In this document: positions 6,621 to 13,871 of the stretch, in pieces
Position numbering within the stretch: position 1 is the first letter of the stretch
Layout: each line of letters starts with the position of its first letter
NCBI GenBank assembly: GCA_936928855.1
Contig: CAKZHZ010000083.1
Coordinates: 1 to 13,871 of the forward strand
DNA: 13,871 bases
Source of the DNA: an uncultured Polycyclovorans sp.
GTDB taxonomy: Bacteria; Pseudomonadota; Gammaproteobacteria; Nevskiales; Nevskiaceae
Direction: 5' to 3'
Notes under the pieces: model-generated
The model's database searches: none
What the model was told of the DNA's origin: nothing
Seen by the model: the letters and a program-made list of their open reading frames with translations, nothing else
Translations under genes and position numbers: made by a program

Positions 6621-7661
6621 ATGGAAAACGCCACAAGTCCCACCGCCCTCCCGCGCAGCATCGTCAGCGTCCAGCTGATGGTCCGGCTGGCCGGCGAGCA
6701 TGGCCTGATGCCCGCCCCGGCGCTGGCCGGCAGCGGCATCACCGTCGAGGACCTGATGAATCCGCAGGCCGAGATCCTGCCGATCCAGGAACTGCGGGTG
6801 ATCGACAACCTCGTGAAGGCACTGCCGCAGATCACCGATCTCGGCTTGCAGGCGGGACGCCGCTATCACCTCTCGCTGTATGGCGTCTGGGGCTTTGCCC
6901 TGGCCACCAGCCCCACCCCGCGCGCGATGGCACAGATCGCCACACGCTATCTCGACCTCAGCTTCGCCTTCGCCCGTTTCAGCCTTGGTCAACGGGCACA
7001 ACGCCCCATGGTGGAACTGCTGGTCGATCACCTTCCCCCGGACGTGCAGCGGTTCGCGCTGGAACGCGATTTCGCGGCACTGGTCAATGTGATGGTGGAG
7101 ATCCTGCCGGGCGTCCCGGTCTTTGACGCGCTCGATTTCCGCGGGCCGCCACCACCACACGCCGCGGCCTACACCGCCCTCTGCGGGGTGACACCCCGCT
7201 TTCACCAACCACAGGACCGCGTCCACCTTCGCGCCGAGATCTTCGACCTGCCGCTGCCGCAGGGCAACGCCCTGGTCTCACGTGCCTGCGAGGACTACTG
7301 CCGACGGCAGCTCGCCCGCAAACGGGGCCACCTGCGACTGTCCGAGCAGATCCGCGAGCGGCTGATGCGTGAACCCCAGTCCATGCCGGATATCGAGACC
7401 GTCGCCCGCGAACTGCACATGGCGCCGCGCAGTCTGCGGCGCCGGCTGGACGCGGAGGGCACCCGGTTCCGCAGCCTTTGCGACGAGGTCCGTCGCAGCC
7501 TGGCAGAGGACCTGCTGCGCAGCGCCGACCTCAAGCTGGAAGAGGTGGCGCAGCGCCTCGGCTATGCCGAGGCGGCCAGCTTCATCCACGCCTTCCGACG
7601 CTGGACGGGCATGACACCGAGCCAGTTCCGCGCCCGCGCTGCCGCGTCGGCAGCAGCGTAG
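6621..7661 (+). CDS. AraC-family transcriptional regulator (arabinose-binding-like N-domain)
   Basis: A 346-residue regulator with the two-part design of the OruR/VirS kind. About residues 20-210 form the N-terminal ligand-sensing domain often called the AraC-type arabinose-binding-like domain. The last 100 residues form a double helix-turn-helix: the first helix pair lies around DIETVARELHMAPRSLRRRL, the second around LEEVAQRLGYAEAASFIHAF, followed by the family signature RRWTGMTPSQFR. It is divergent from the second monooxygenase and 47 bp upstream of the lipoprotein gene on its own strand. By analogy with mycobacterial VirS beside mymA, it probably activates the nearby oxidation genes in response to a lipophilic compound. 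ATG 6621 is the best start although no ribosome site precedes it; other in-frame starts at 6552 and earlier are no better supported. Confidence 0.9.
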   Translation: MENATSPTALPRSIVSVQLMVRLAGEHGLMPAPALAGSGITVEDLMNPQAEILPIQELRVIDNLVKALPQITDLGLQAGRRYHLSLYGVWGFALATSPTPRAMAQIATRYLDLSFAFARFSLGQRAQRPMVELLVDHLPPDVQRFALERDFAALVNVMVEILPGVPVFDALDFRGPPPPHAAAYTALCGVTPRFHQPQDRVHLRAEIFDLPLPQGNALVSRACEDYCRRQLARKRGHLRLSEQIRERLMREPQSMPDIETVARELHMAPRSLRRRLDAEGTRFRSLCDEVRRSLAEDLLRSADLKLEEVAQRLGYAEAASFIHAFRRWTGMTPSQFRARAAASAAA

Positions 7662-7678
7662 ACTGCGCAAAACGACAG

Positions 7679-7695
7679 GCCCGCAAACAGCGGGC
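7679..7695 (+). other. Small hairpin just before the lipoprotein ribosome site
   Basis: A perfect 6-bp stem GCCCGC/GCGGGC with loop AAACA lies in the 47-bp gap between the regulator and the lipoprotein gene. It ends two bases before GGAGGA (7698-7703). There is no T-run, so it is not a normal terminator; it may protect the downstream message or affect ribosome access. Confidence 0.45.
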
Positions 7696-7708
7696 GCGGA
7701 GGAAGATC

Positions 7709-9064
7709 ATGGTCAAACTCGTCGCGGCCGTGATGGCGACGGCGCTGGGGCTGAGTGCATGCGGGGGTAGCGAGCCCGTCACCCTGGGCACGCCGACGCC
7801 GAGCGGCACCCCGGAAACCCGCCAGCTTGCGGCCAACTGCGCCTGGCTGCTGCGTAGCGATCCGGACCTGCTGAACATCGCGTTCCCGGATGAGGATGCC
7901 ACCTACTGGGTGGCGGCGGTGCCGGCGCTGCCGGGGACACGTCTGCGCATCGACGCGGCGTTTCCCGCCGCCCGCTACTTTTCGTTCAACACCTATGACG
8001 TGGCGCTGCGGCCCACGGACGTTCTCACCGACTACCAACTCGATCCGGTGGACGGCCTCAACCCGTACCGGACCGCGGGGCCGGGGGGGCGCTACCGCGC
8101 CTACATCGCGCCCGGCGCCGTACCGGATGTCCGCGCAGACAACACGCTCTATGCCGGACAGATCCAGCTCCCTGGCGGCGCAGCACTGCCGAATCCAGCC
8201 TGGGCGGTGCTCTACCGCGTCTACCTCGGGGAGGGCGACGCTGCCGGCGGCGTCCCGCTGCCGCGCCTGACATTGGAGGCTGCCGGGCAGGAGACGCCGA
8301 TTGCCCTGCAGGGCTGCAATCCGCTGCCTCCCGAGGGCGTGCCCAGCCTGCTCAACGACCTCATCCGCAACGCCAGCGGACCGGATGCACTGAACCTGCT
8401 CCCCTTCCCGCTGGCCCCCGACACGCCGGAGTTCGTCCGCTTTTACGGGCTGCCGGAAACCCTTCGCCTGCTGTTGTCCAACGCTGCCGGCTTCAGCCTG
8501 CCGCTGCAGGCGGTCACGGCGGCGGATACCGGCGGCGGCTTTCTCAGCAACATCGACAACGCCTACGTCACAACGATGATGAGCCGCCAGCAGGGCAACC
8601 TGTACATTCTGCGGGGGCGCGCACCGCGCCAGGCGCATCACCCCAGCGAGGCGCCACTGGGGGCCGCGCAACTGCGCTACTGGTCGCTGTGCACCAACGA
8701 GTTCCTCAGCCAACGCTATGTCGGCTGCCTGCACGACGACGAAGTGCCTCTGGACCGACATGGCTTTTTTACCGTGGTGGTATCGGATCCCGCCAACCGT
8801 CCGGACACGATCGAGGACACCCACGGCCTCGCCTGGTTACCGTGGGGTGCGGGCTATCCCGACTCGGTATTGATCTACCGCCACATGCTGCCCTCCCCTC
8901 ATTTTCTGGAGGCGGTACAGAACGTGCCCTATGGCACCCCGGCGGTCGATGTCATGGGCGATGTGCTGCCGGAGATCGTCTACTGCGACCGCGCCACCAT
9001 CGAGGCGGCGGGACCCGATGCCGCTGCGGTGTTCGAGGCCTGCCGGGCCGGCCTGGAACCGTAA
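7709..9064 (+). CDS. Putative lipoprotein of unknown function
   Basis: I do not recognise this 451-residue protein. The N-terminus is a lipoprotein signal: Lys3, a hydrophobic stretch, then the lipobox LSAC with Cys18, followed by GGSEP and a Thr/Pro/Gly linker (to about residue 36). The lack of Asp at +2 suggests sorting to the outer membrane. The mature part has no membrane helix and six cysteines (NCAW, GCNP, LCTN, GCLH, YCDR, EACR), an even number that could form disulfides in the periplasm. Notable segments are YFSFNTYD, LRYWSLCTNEF and HDDEVPLD; the first two faintly recall DUF1214/DUF1254-type proteins, but that is only a resemblance. ATG 7709 is fixed by GGAGGA five bases upstream and by the signal peptide. 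It probably shares a transcript with the AraC regulator gene and converges on the hydrolase gene 41 bp away. Possible roles are binding or uptake of the pathway substrate. Confidence 0.8.
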   Translation: MVKLVAAVMATALGLSACGGSEPVTLGTPTPSGTPETRQLAANCAWLLRSDPDLLNIAFPDEDATYWVAAVPALPGTRLRIDAAFPAARYFSFNTYDVALRPTDVLTDYQLDPVDGLNPYRTAGPGGRYRAYIAPGAVPDVRADNTLYAGQIQLPGGAALPNPAWAVLYRVYLGEGDAAGGVPLPRLTLEAAGQETPIALQGCNPLPPEGVPSLLNDLIRNASGPDALNLLPFPLAPDTPEFVRFYGLPETLRLLLSNAAGFSLPLQAVTAADTGGGFLSNIDNAYVTTMMSRQQGNLYILRGRAPRQAHHPSEAPLGAAQLRYWSLCTNEFLSQRYVGCLHDDEVPLDRHGFFTVVVSDPANRPDTIEDTHGLAWLPWGAGYPDSVLIYRHMLPSPHFLEAVQNVPYGTPAVDVMGDVLPEIVYCDRATIEAAGPDAAAVFEACRAGLEP

Positions 9065-9105
9065 GATCCGGGAGGCGCTATCAGTACCCGGCAGTGCGAA
9101 ACACT

Positions 9106-9999
9106 TCACCAGCCCGCCGGCGCGGGCGGATGGTGCCGAGCCAGAAAATCCAGCACACCGTCGTTGAAGGCATCGTTGCGATCACCTGCCACCATGTGCC
9201 CGGCGCCGGCGATGTCCAGCACTTCCAGTCCCGGCAGCTGTGACTGCAGCTCGCGGACACCGGCCTCGTTGACGATGTCGCTCTTGAGCCCCCGCACCAG
9301 CAGGCTGGGAATGCGTACCTGGCGGGCGGCGTCGAGCAGGCGTTCAGCGAAGGCAGGGGGTTCGACCTGGCGGGGCTGGTTGATGAAGCGCGGATCCCAG
9401 TGCCAGTACAGGCGCCCGTCCTCACGCCGCCGCAGGTTCTTCATCAGACCGGACGGATCCTTCGGCCGCGGGCGTTCGGGGTAGTAGGCCGCCACGGCAT
9501 CGGCCGCATCCTCCAGTCGTGCAAAACCGTCAGGGTGCGCACGCATGAAGGCGGCGATGCGGGCGCCACCTTCAGGGTCGATCCGGGGCACCACATCCAC
9601 CAGCACCAATGCCGTGGCGACAAGACCGTCACCACCCACGGCCTGCAACGCCGTGATGCCGCCCATGGAGGCGCCCACCAGCGCCGGCGCCTGCGGAAGT
9701 GTGGCCACCACCGCTGACAGATCGGCGGCGAAGTTCTCCAACCGGTACCGGCCGTCGGGCGCCCAGTCACTGTCGCCGTGCCCCCTCGCATCGAGGTTGA
9801 TCACGTGATAGCCCCGTGCCAGCAGCGCCTGCTGCGCCGTGCCCCAGGAATGTCGGGTCTGTCCACCCCCATGCAGCAGCACAACCGCCGGTGCGGTGGC
9901 ATCGCCACCCACATCGGCGGTCAGCGTGAGACCGTCGGCCCCGTGGAAGCGAAGGGTCTGAAGTGAAACCTTGATCACGGCGGCGGATGAGCTGGGCAT
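9106..9999 (-). CDS. Alpha/beta hydrolase (esterase-like)
   Basis: A 297-residue soluble alpha/beta-fold hydrolase. The oxyanion motif HGGGQ is at 43-47, the nucleophile elbow GASMGG places Ser111, the acid is probably Asp241 (GLKSDIV) and the base His268 (GAGHMV), giving a complete Ser-Asp-His triad. Ser in the elbow favours an esterase or C-C hydrolase over an epoxide hydrolase or dehalogenase, which use Asp. There is no signal peptide. ATG at 9999 is chosen as nearest to the fold but has no clear ribosome site. A GTG at 10050 preceded by GGAG at five bases is a serious alternative and would add 17 residues. The diguanylate cyclase gene ends 81 bp upstream on the same strand. Next to two Baeyer-Villiger enzymes, cleavage of the ester product is a natural inferred role. 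No terminator is visible in the 41-bp convergent gap to the lipoprotein gene. Confidence 0.87.
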   Translation of the reverse strand: MPSSSAAVIKVSLQTLRFHGADGLTLTADVGGDATAPAVVLLHGGGQTRHSWGTAQQALLARGYHVINLDARGHGDSDWAPDGRYRLENFAADLSAVVATLPQAPALVGASMGGITALQAVGGDGLVATALVLVDVVPRIDPEGGARIAAFMRAHPDGFARLEDAADAVAAYYPERPRPKDPSGLMKNLRRREDGRLYWHWDPRFINQPRQVEPPAFAERLLDAARQVRIPSLLVRGLKSDIVNEAGVRELQSQLPGLEVLDIAGAGHMVAGDRNDAFNDGVLDFLARHHPPAPAGW

Positions 10000-10080
10000 G
10001 CTGTGTTGGCGATGTGCCGGCCAGGCACCGACCTGCCCATTGTGCCCCACGGCGTCTCCAGGCCCCTCCTCCAATCACAC

Positions 10081-11283
10081 CTAGCGGACGATCGCTTCCG
10101 GCGTTTCAGCGTCCAGTACAACAAGCCGGGCCTGATCACGCCCGCCCCGTTTGGCGGCATAGAGCTGGCGATCGGCAGCCTCGACCAGGGCATCGAGCGC
10201 ATCGATGGTGGATGGCACTGCGGCGGCGATGCCGACACTGGTCGTCATCGGCAGGACTTCCGCCGGCGAACCGACCGTCATTGGCACGCTCCGCACGGTC
10301 TCCAGAAGCTGACGCGCCATCGGCGCCAGGTCTTCCGCGCCAAGGTCATACCAGACCACCACGAACTCCTCTCCCCCATAGCGGGCACGCAGGTCCAACG
10401 GGCGCCCGCCGCCGCGCATCGCCGTCAGCGCGGCGCCCACCCGACGCAGCGCTTCGTCGCCCGCGGCATGCCCGAAGCGGTCGTTGATCGACTTGAAGTG
10501 ATCGAGGTCGACCAGTGCCACCGCCACCAGCCGCTGGGTCCGCCCCGCCATGCGCACCGCCCGGCGGAACAGCAGATCGAAGGCACCTCGGTTGAGCAGT
10601 CCCGTCAGGGCATCGGTCTGCGACAGGGCACGGATTCGCAGTCCGTTGAGAAAGTTGCTGCGGTTGAGGAGGTCGATGGTGATGAGCCCCCCAATGCCGA
10701 TCAGCCAGAAGTAGAAGGTTTCGTAGACGAAATGGGCAACGGGATAATGCGTATGACCGCCCATCATCACCGCTGCCAAGGACAACAGGATGGCGATGCT
10801 GCCGCCGATGGCGATGAGGCGCACACGGAAACCACCAAAGAACGCCACCGCCATCACTGCAAAATTGACCACATGCAGGGGATAGCTCATATGGCCGGTC
10901 AGGTGCAGCCAGTGGAGACTGAGCGCCGCGCCCCACAGGCTCAGGTTGCCCAGAACGTTGATTGGCCCTGCCACCGACGGCTTGCGCACCAACACCGCAC
11001 CGACCGCCGCCACACTCAGCGCCGGAAAGGCCCACAGCCAATCGATCAGCAGCACCCGGAACACCGCATGCGGTGCCACATCGAACAGGGAGTGGTTGAA
11101 CAGCGGCCCGACCAAGAAGGAGACCGCACAGACGCTGAAGAAGATCAGCCGTGGGATGCGATACCGCCGGTCGAGATGCAACCGGTACTGCTGCTCCAGC
11201 GCCGGCTCGAACGAGAGCCGTCGGAACATCCGGTGCAGGGCGGCGCGGTGCGCCTGGCGGCTGAGGCGGTCGTGGGATGACAT
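10081..11283 (-). CDS. Membrane-bound diguanylate cyclase (GGDEF family)
   Basis: A 400-residue enzyme that makes cyclic di-GMP from two GTP. After a basic cytoplasmic N-terminus, about six membrane helices lie near residues 44-62, 76-99, 107-127, 135-150, 153-175 and 187-205. A short linker leads to the GGDEF domain (about 218-390) with LTGLLNRG, VDLDHFKSINDRFGH and the active-site loop RYGGEEF (GGEEF 303-307). The inhibitory site RxxD is intact at 294-297, exactly five residues before GGEEF, so an active, product-inhibited cyclase is expected. No named sensor domain is recognised; the membrane part may sense a lipid, redox or membrane signal. ATG 11281-11283 has no strong ribosome site and is directly preceded by a hairpin. 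It is divergent from acnD and may be co-transcribed with the hydrolase gene downstream. Confidence 0.93.
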   Translation of the reverse strand: MSSHDRLSRQAHRAALHRMFRRLSFEPALEQQYRLHLDRRYRIPRLIFFSVCAVSFLVGPLFNHSLFDVAPHAVFRVLLIDWLWAFPALSVAAVGAVLVRKPSVAGPINVLGNLSLWGAALSLHWLHLTGHMSYPLHVVNFAVMAVAFFGGFRVRLIAIGGSIAILLSLAAVMMGGHTHYPVAHFVYETFYFWLIGIGGLITIDLLNRSNFLNGLRIRALSQTDALTGLLNRGAFDLLFRRAVRMAGRTQRLVAVALVDLDHFKSINDRFGHAAGDEALRRVGAALTAMRGGGRPLDLRARYGGEEFVVVWYDLGAEDLAPMARQLLETVRSVPMTVGSPAEVLPMTTSVGIAAAVPSTIDALDALVEAADRQLYAAKRGGRDQARLVVLDAETPEAIVR

Positions 11284-11302
11284 GCGGGCTGGCGACGCCC
11301 GC
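11284..11302 (-). other. Hairpin in the cyclase 5' leader touching the start codon
   Basis: Perfect 6-bp arms GCGGGC (11284-11289) and GCCCGC (11297-11302) around a 7-base loop end right at the cyclase start codon. In the message this stem would occupy the place of the ribosome-binding site, where no good Shine-Dalgarno sequence is seen. It could keep translation low or make it conditional; chance formation in GC-rich DNA is also possible. Confidence 0.35.
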
Positions 11303-11373
11303 TGCCATGCCTGGCGGACGGGACGGTCTCGGACCTCCGGATGGGCACGAGCGGTGCGGGGCGGGCGACAACA

Positions 11374-11414
11374 ATGACGAAAGTCATGTTAGCGCCAGAA
11401 CACGGTGAGGCCAA
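11374..11414 (-). promoter_or_regulatory. Candidate diguanylate cyclase promoter with palindrome over the -10
   Basis: On the minus strand TTGGCC (11409-11414), exactly 17 bases and TAACAT (11386-11391) form a fair sigma-70 promoter, four of six matches in each box. A perfect palindrome ATGAC-GAAA-GTCAT (11374-11387) overlaps the -10 and the expected start of transcription, a place where a bound protein would repress. The leader to the ATG would be about 95 bases. Confidence 0.45.
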
Positions 11415-11460
11415 CGCGTGCAACCGCAGAGCCGGCCAAAGTCGCCCGCTAGCACCATGA

Positions 11461-11502
11461 TTCCAAAGGGATTTGGGAAACGCCATTTCGGGGTGCGAAA
11501 AT
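11461..11502 (+). promoter_or_regulatory. Candidate acnD promoter/operator region
   Basis: This A/T-richer stretch 30-70 bp before acnD holds two inverted repeats. One is TTCCAAA-GGGA-TTTGGGAA (11461-11479, one extra G in the right arm). The other is TTTCG-GGGTG-CGAAA (11486-11500, perfect 5-bp arms). A weak -35 TTGGGA (11473-11478) and -10 GAAAAT (11497-11502) lie 18 bp apart across them. The combination suggests regulated expression, but no known regulator motif is recognised. Confidence 0.3.
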
Positions 11503-11530
11503 ATTTGAAACCTAGAACGAACCCGAAACC

Positions 11531-13871
11531 ATGAGCCAGCCTTACCGCAAGCCCCTTCCCGGCACCACTCTGGAGTACTTCGACGCCCGCGAGGCGGTGG
11601 ACGCAATCCAGCCCGGCGCCTACGACAAACTGCCGTACACCGCCCGTGTGCATGCCGAGAACATCGTGCGCAAGGCCGACCCGGCCCGGCGCGATGCCTA
11701 CCTGTCGCAGCTGATCGAGCGCAAGCGCGATCTCGACTTCCCCTGGTTCCCGGCGCGCGTGGTGTGCCACGACATCCTCGGTCAGACCGCGCTGGTGGAT
11801 CTTGCCGGGCTGCGCGACGCCATCGCCGACAAGGGCGGCGACCCCGCGAAGGTCAATCCCGTGGTGCCGGTGCAACTGATCGTCGATCACTCGCTGGCGG
11901 TGGAACACGCCGGTTTCGAGAAGGATGCCTTCGCCAGGAACCGCGCGGTGGAAGACCGCCGCAACGACGACCGCTTCCACTTCATCAACTGGACCAAGAA
12001 GGCCTTCCGCAACGTCGATGTGATCCCGCCCGGCAACGGCATCATGCACCAGATCAACCTGGAGCGGATGAGCCCGGTGATCTACGTGCAGGACGGCATC
12101 GCCTTCCCCGACACCTGCGTTGGGACCGACAGTCACACGCCCCATGTGGACGCGCTCGGCGTGATCGCCGTCGGCGTCGGCGGGCTGGAAGCCGAGAACG
12201 TGATGCTGGGCCGCGCCTCCTGGATGCGCCTGCCGGACATCGTCGGCGTCGAGCTGAGCGGCAAGCCGCAGCCGGGCATCACCGCCACCGATGTCGTGCT
12301 GGCACTGACCGAGTTCCTGCGCAAGGAACGCGTGGTGGGCGCCTACCTGGAATTCCGCGGCGAAGGTGCGGCGGCACTGACCCTGGGCGACCGCGCCACC
12401 ATCTCCAACATGGCACCGGAATATGGCGCCACCGCGGCGATGTTCTTCATCGACCAGAACACCCTGGACTACCTCACCCTCACCGGTCGCGACGACCAGC
12501 AGGTGAAACTGGTGGAGCAGTACGCCCGGCACACCGGCCTGTGGGCCGACAGCCTGGTGACGGCCGAGTACGAGCGCACCCTGCATTTCGACCTGTCCAC
12601 CGTGGTGCGCAACATGGCGGGCCCCTCCAACCCGCACAAGCGCCTGCCCACCAGCGCGCTGGCCGAGCGCGGCATTGCCGCGCCCTGGGAACTGCCGGCT
12701 GACGGCAAGATGCCGGACGGTGCGGTCATCATCGCCGCCATCACCAGCTGCACCAACACTTCCAATCCGCGCAACGTGATCGCCGCCGGCCTGCTGGCGC
12801 GCAATGCCAACCGCCTCGGCCTCACCCGCAAGCCCTGGGTGAAGTCCTCGCTGGCGCCCGGCTCCAAGGCGGTGCAGCTCTACCTGGAAGAAGCGAAGCT
12901 GCTGCCGGAACTGGAGCAACTGGGCTTCGGCGTGGTGGCCTTCGCCTGCACCACCTGCAACGGCATGAGCGGCGCGCTGGACCCGAAGATCCAGCAGGAG
13001 ATCATCGACCGCGACCTGTACTCGGTGGCGGTGCTCTCGGGCAACCGCAACTTTGACGGTCGCATCCACCCCTACGCCAAGCAGGCCTTCCTCGCCAGCC
13101 CGCCGCTGGTGGTGGCCTATGCCATTGCCGGCACGGTGCGCTTCGATATCGAGAAGGATGCGCTGGGGCTCGACAAGGACGGCAAGCCGGTCACGCTCAA
13201 GGACCTCTGGCCCAGCGACGAGGAGATCGATGCCATCGTCAAGGCCAGCGTCAAACCCGAGCACTTCCGCTCGGTCTACGAGCCGATGTTCAATTTCAAG
13301 ATCGTCGACGAGCAGGGCATCAGTCCGCTCTACGACTGGCGCGAGATGAGCACCTACATCCGCCGTCCGCCGTACTGGGAAGGCGCACTGGCCGGCGAAC
13401 GCACGCTGCGCGGAATGCGGCCGTTGGCGGTGCTGGGCGACAACATCACCACCGACCATCTTTCGCCCAGCAACGCGATCATGGGCGACAGCGCGGCCGG
13501 CGAATACCTGTTCAAGATGGCCGTGGCCGAGGAGGACTTCAACAGTTACGCCACCCACCGCGGCGACCACCTCACCGCGCAGCGCGCCACCTTTGCCAAC
13601 CCCAAGCTCATCAACGAAATGGCGGTGGTCGATGGCAAGGTCAAGCAGGGTTCGCTGGCGCGCATCGAGCCGGAAGGGCAGGTCGTGCGCATGTGGGAAG
13701 CCATCGAAACCTACCTGCAGCGCAAGCAGCCGCTGATCATCGTCGCCGGGGCCGACTACGGGCAAGGCAGCTCGCGCGACTGGGCGGCGAAGGGCGTGCG
13801 TCTGGCCGGCGTTGAGGTGATCGCTGCCGAGGGCTTTGAACGCATCCACCGCACCAATCTCATCGGCATGG
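11531..13871 (+). CDS. acnD: Fe-S-dependent 2-methylisocitrate dehydratase AcnD (cut by right edge)
   Basis: AcnD is an aconitase-family [4Fe-4S] enzyme of the 2-methylcitrate cycle. It dehydrates 2-methylcitrate to an aconitate-type intermediate and works with PrpF, so that propionyl-CoA from odd-chain or branched substrates can be used. The first 780 of roughly 865 residues are present. The N-terminus YRKPLPGTTLEYFDAREAVD followed by AIQPGAYDKLPYT is characteristic of AcnD and unlike AcnA or AcnB. Cluster ligands are Cys407 (ITSCTNTSNP), Cys473 and Cys476 (ACTTCNG). The swivelling domain is entered, with GADYGQGSSRD at 740-750. ATG 11531 is the first start after an in-frame stop at 11513-11515; there is no clear ribosome site. 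The left neighbour is a divergent diguanylate cyclase, so this is either the first gene of its unit or an isolated acnD; prpF would be expected just beyond the edge. Confidence 0.93.
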   Translation, partial: MSQPYRKPLPGTTLEYFDAREAVDAIQPGAYDKLPYTARVHAENIVRKADPARRDAYLSQLIERKRDLDFPWFPARVVCHDILGQTALVDLAGLRDAIADKGGDPAKVNPVVPVQLIVDHSLAVEHAGFEKDAFARNRAVEDRRNDDRFHFINWTKKAFRNVDVIPPGNGIMHQINLERMSPVIYVQDGIAFPDTCVGTDSHTPHVDALGVIAVGVGGLEAENVMLGRASWMRLPDIVGVELSGKPQPGITATDVVLALTEFLRKERVVGAYLEFRGEGAAALTLGDRATISNMAPEYGATAAMFFIDQNTLDYLTLTGRDDQQVKLVEQYARHTGLWADSLVTAEYERTLHFDLSTVVRNMAGPSNPHKRLPTSALAERGIAAPWELPADGKMPDGAVIIAAITSCTNTSNPRNVIAAGLLARNANRLGLTRKPWVKSSLAPGSKAVQLYLEEAKLLPELEQLGFGVVAFACTTCNGMSGALDPKIQQEIIDRDLYSVAVLSGNRNFDGRIHPYAKQAFLASPPLVVAYAIAGTVRFDIEKDALGLDKDGKPVTLKDLWPSDEEIDAIVKASVKPEHFRSVYEPMFNFKIVDEQGISPLYDWREMSTYIRRPPYWEGALAGERTLRGMRPLAVLGDNITTDHLSPSNAIMGDSAAGEYLFKMAVAEEDFNSYATHRGDHLTAQRATFANPKLINEMAVVDGKVKQGSLARIEPEGQVVRMWEAIETYLQRKQPLIIVAGADYGQGSSRDWAAKGVRLAGVEVIAAEGFERIHRTNLIGM

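Noticed and set aside
7562..8824. A 420-codon minus-strand frame opposite the lipoprotein and the regulator end
   Set aside because: The plus-strand frame has a good ribosome site and a lipoprotein signal. The antisense product is Arg/Gln/Gly-rich, without motifs, and crosses two genes.
9065..9105. Terminator between the convergent lipoprotein and hydrolase genes
   Set aside because: Only a 4-bp stem (9093-9096/9102-9105) is present, with no T-run.
11384..13849. An 821-codon open frame on the minus strand covering nearly all of acnD
   Set aside because: It lies antisense to a clearly conserved AcnD. Its product is a low-complexity mix of His, Gly, Val, Arg and Asp with no recognisable domain. 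Long antisense frames are expected in GC-rich genes with strong third-position bias.

Overview
The window is GC-rich chromosomal DNA, densely coded, with no tRNA, rRNA, IS element, phage gene or CRISPR array visible. It most likely comes from a gammaproteobacterium. The peroxiredoxin AhpC has the 187-aa form and the variant active-site context (PAAFTFNC) that I remember from Pseudomonas. The aconitase-family protein at the right edge is the AcnD type of the 2-methylcitrate cycle, which is common in Gamma- and Betaproteobacteria. The genus cannot be fixed from the sequence alone; an alkane- or ketone-degrading marine or soil lineage would fit.

Left part (1-1590): the start of ahpF (cut by the window edge) and complete ahpC, both on the minus strand. 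They are separated by 217 bp that holds a strong hairpin followed by a T-run. The region upstream of ahpC has an OxyR-like spaced motif directly abutting a weak promoter. This is a peroxide-defence unit in which AhpC reduces peroxide and AhpF recycles it.

Middle part (1590-10000): an accessory oxidation island. It carries two different Baeyer-Villiger-type flavin monooxygenases (an EthA/MymA/AlmA-like one at 1643-3142 and a second subgroup at 5028-6524). With them are an acetoacetate-decarboxylase-fold protein, an NAD-type short-chain dehydrogenase, an AraC-family regulator divergent from the second monooxygenase, an unrecognised lipoprotein apparently co-transcribed with the regulator, and an alpha/beta hydrolase. 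The set fits a ketone/ester pathway: the dehydrogenase makes or uses a ketone, the monooxygenases turn ketone into ester, and the hydrolase cleaves the ester. It recalls the mycobacterial virS-mymA-lipR-SDR locus, but the strands are shuffled and several units seem to be transcribed separately. The substrate is unknown.

Right part (10000-13871): a six-helix membrane diguanylate cyclase with a GGEEF active site and an RxxD inhibitory site (minus strand). It is divergent from acnD, the Fe-S 2-methylisocitrate dehydratase, which runs off the right edge. The 247-bp gap between them holds a convincing promoter for the cyclase with a palindrome over its -10 box, and palindromic elements ahead of acnD. 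No other prp genes are seen inside the window.

All complete genes look intact. The remaining long open frames are antisense or out-of-frame shadows typical of high-GC DNA.
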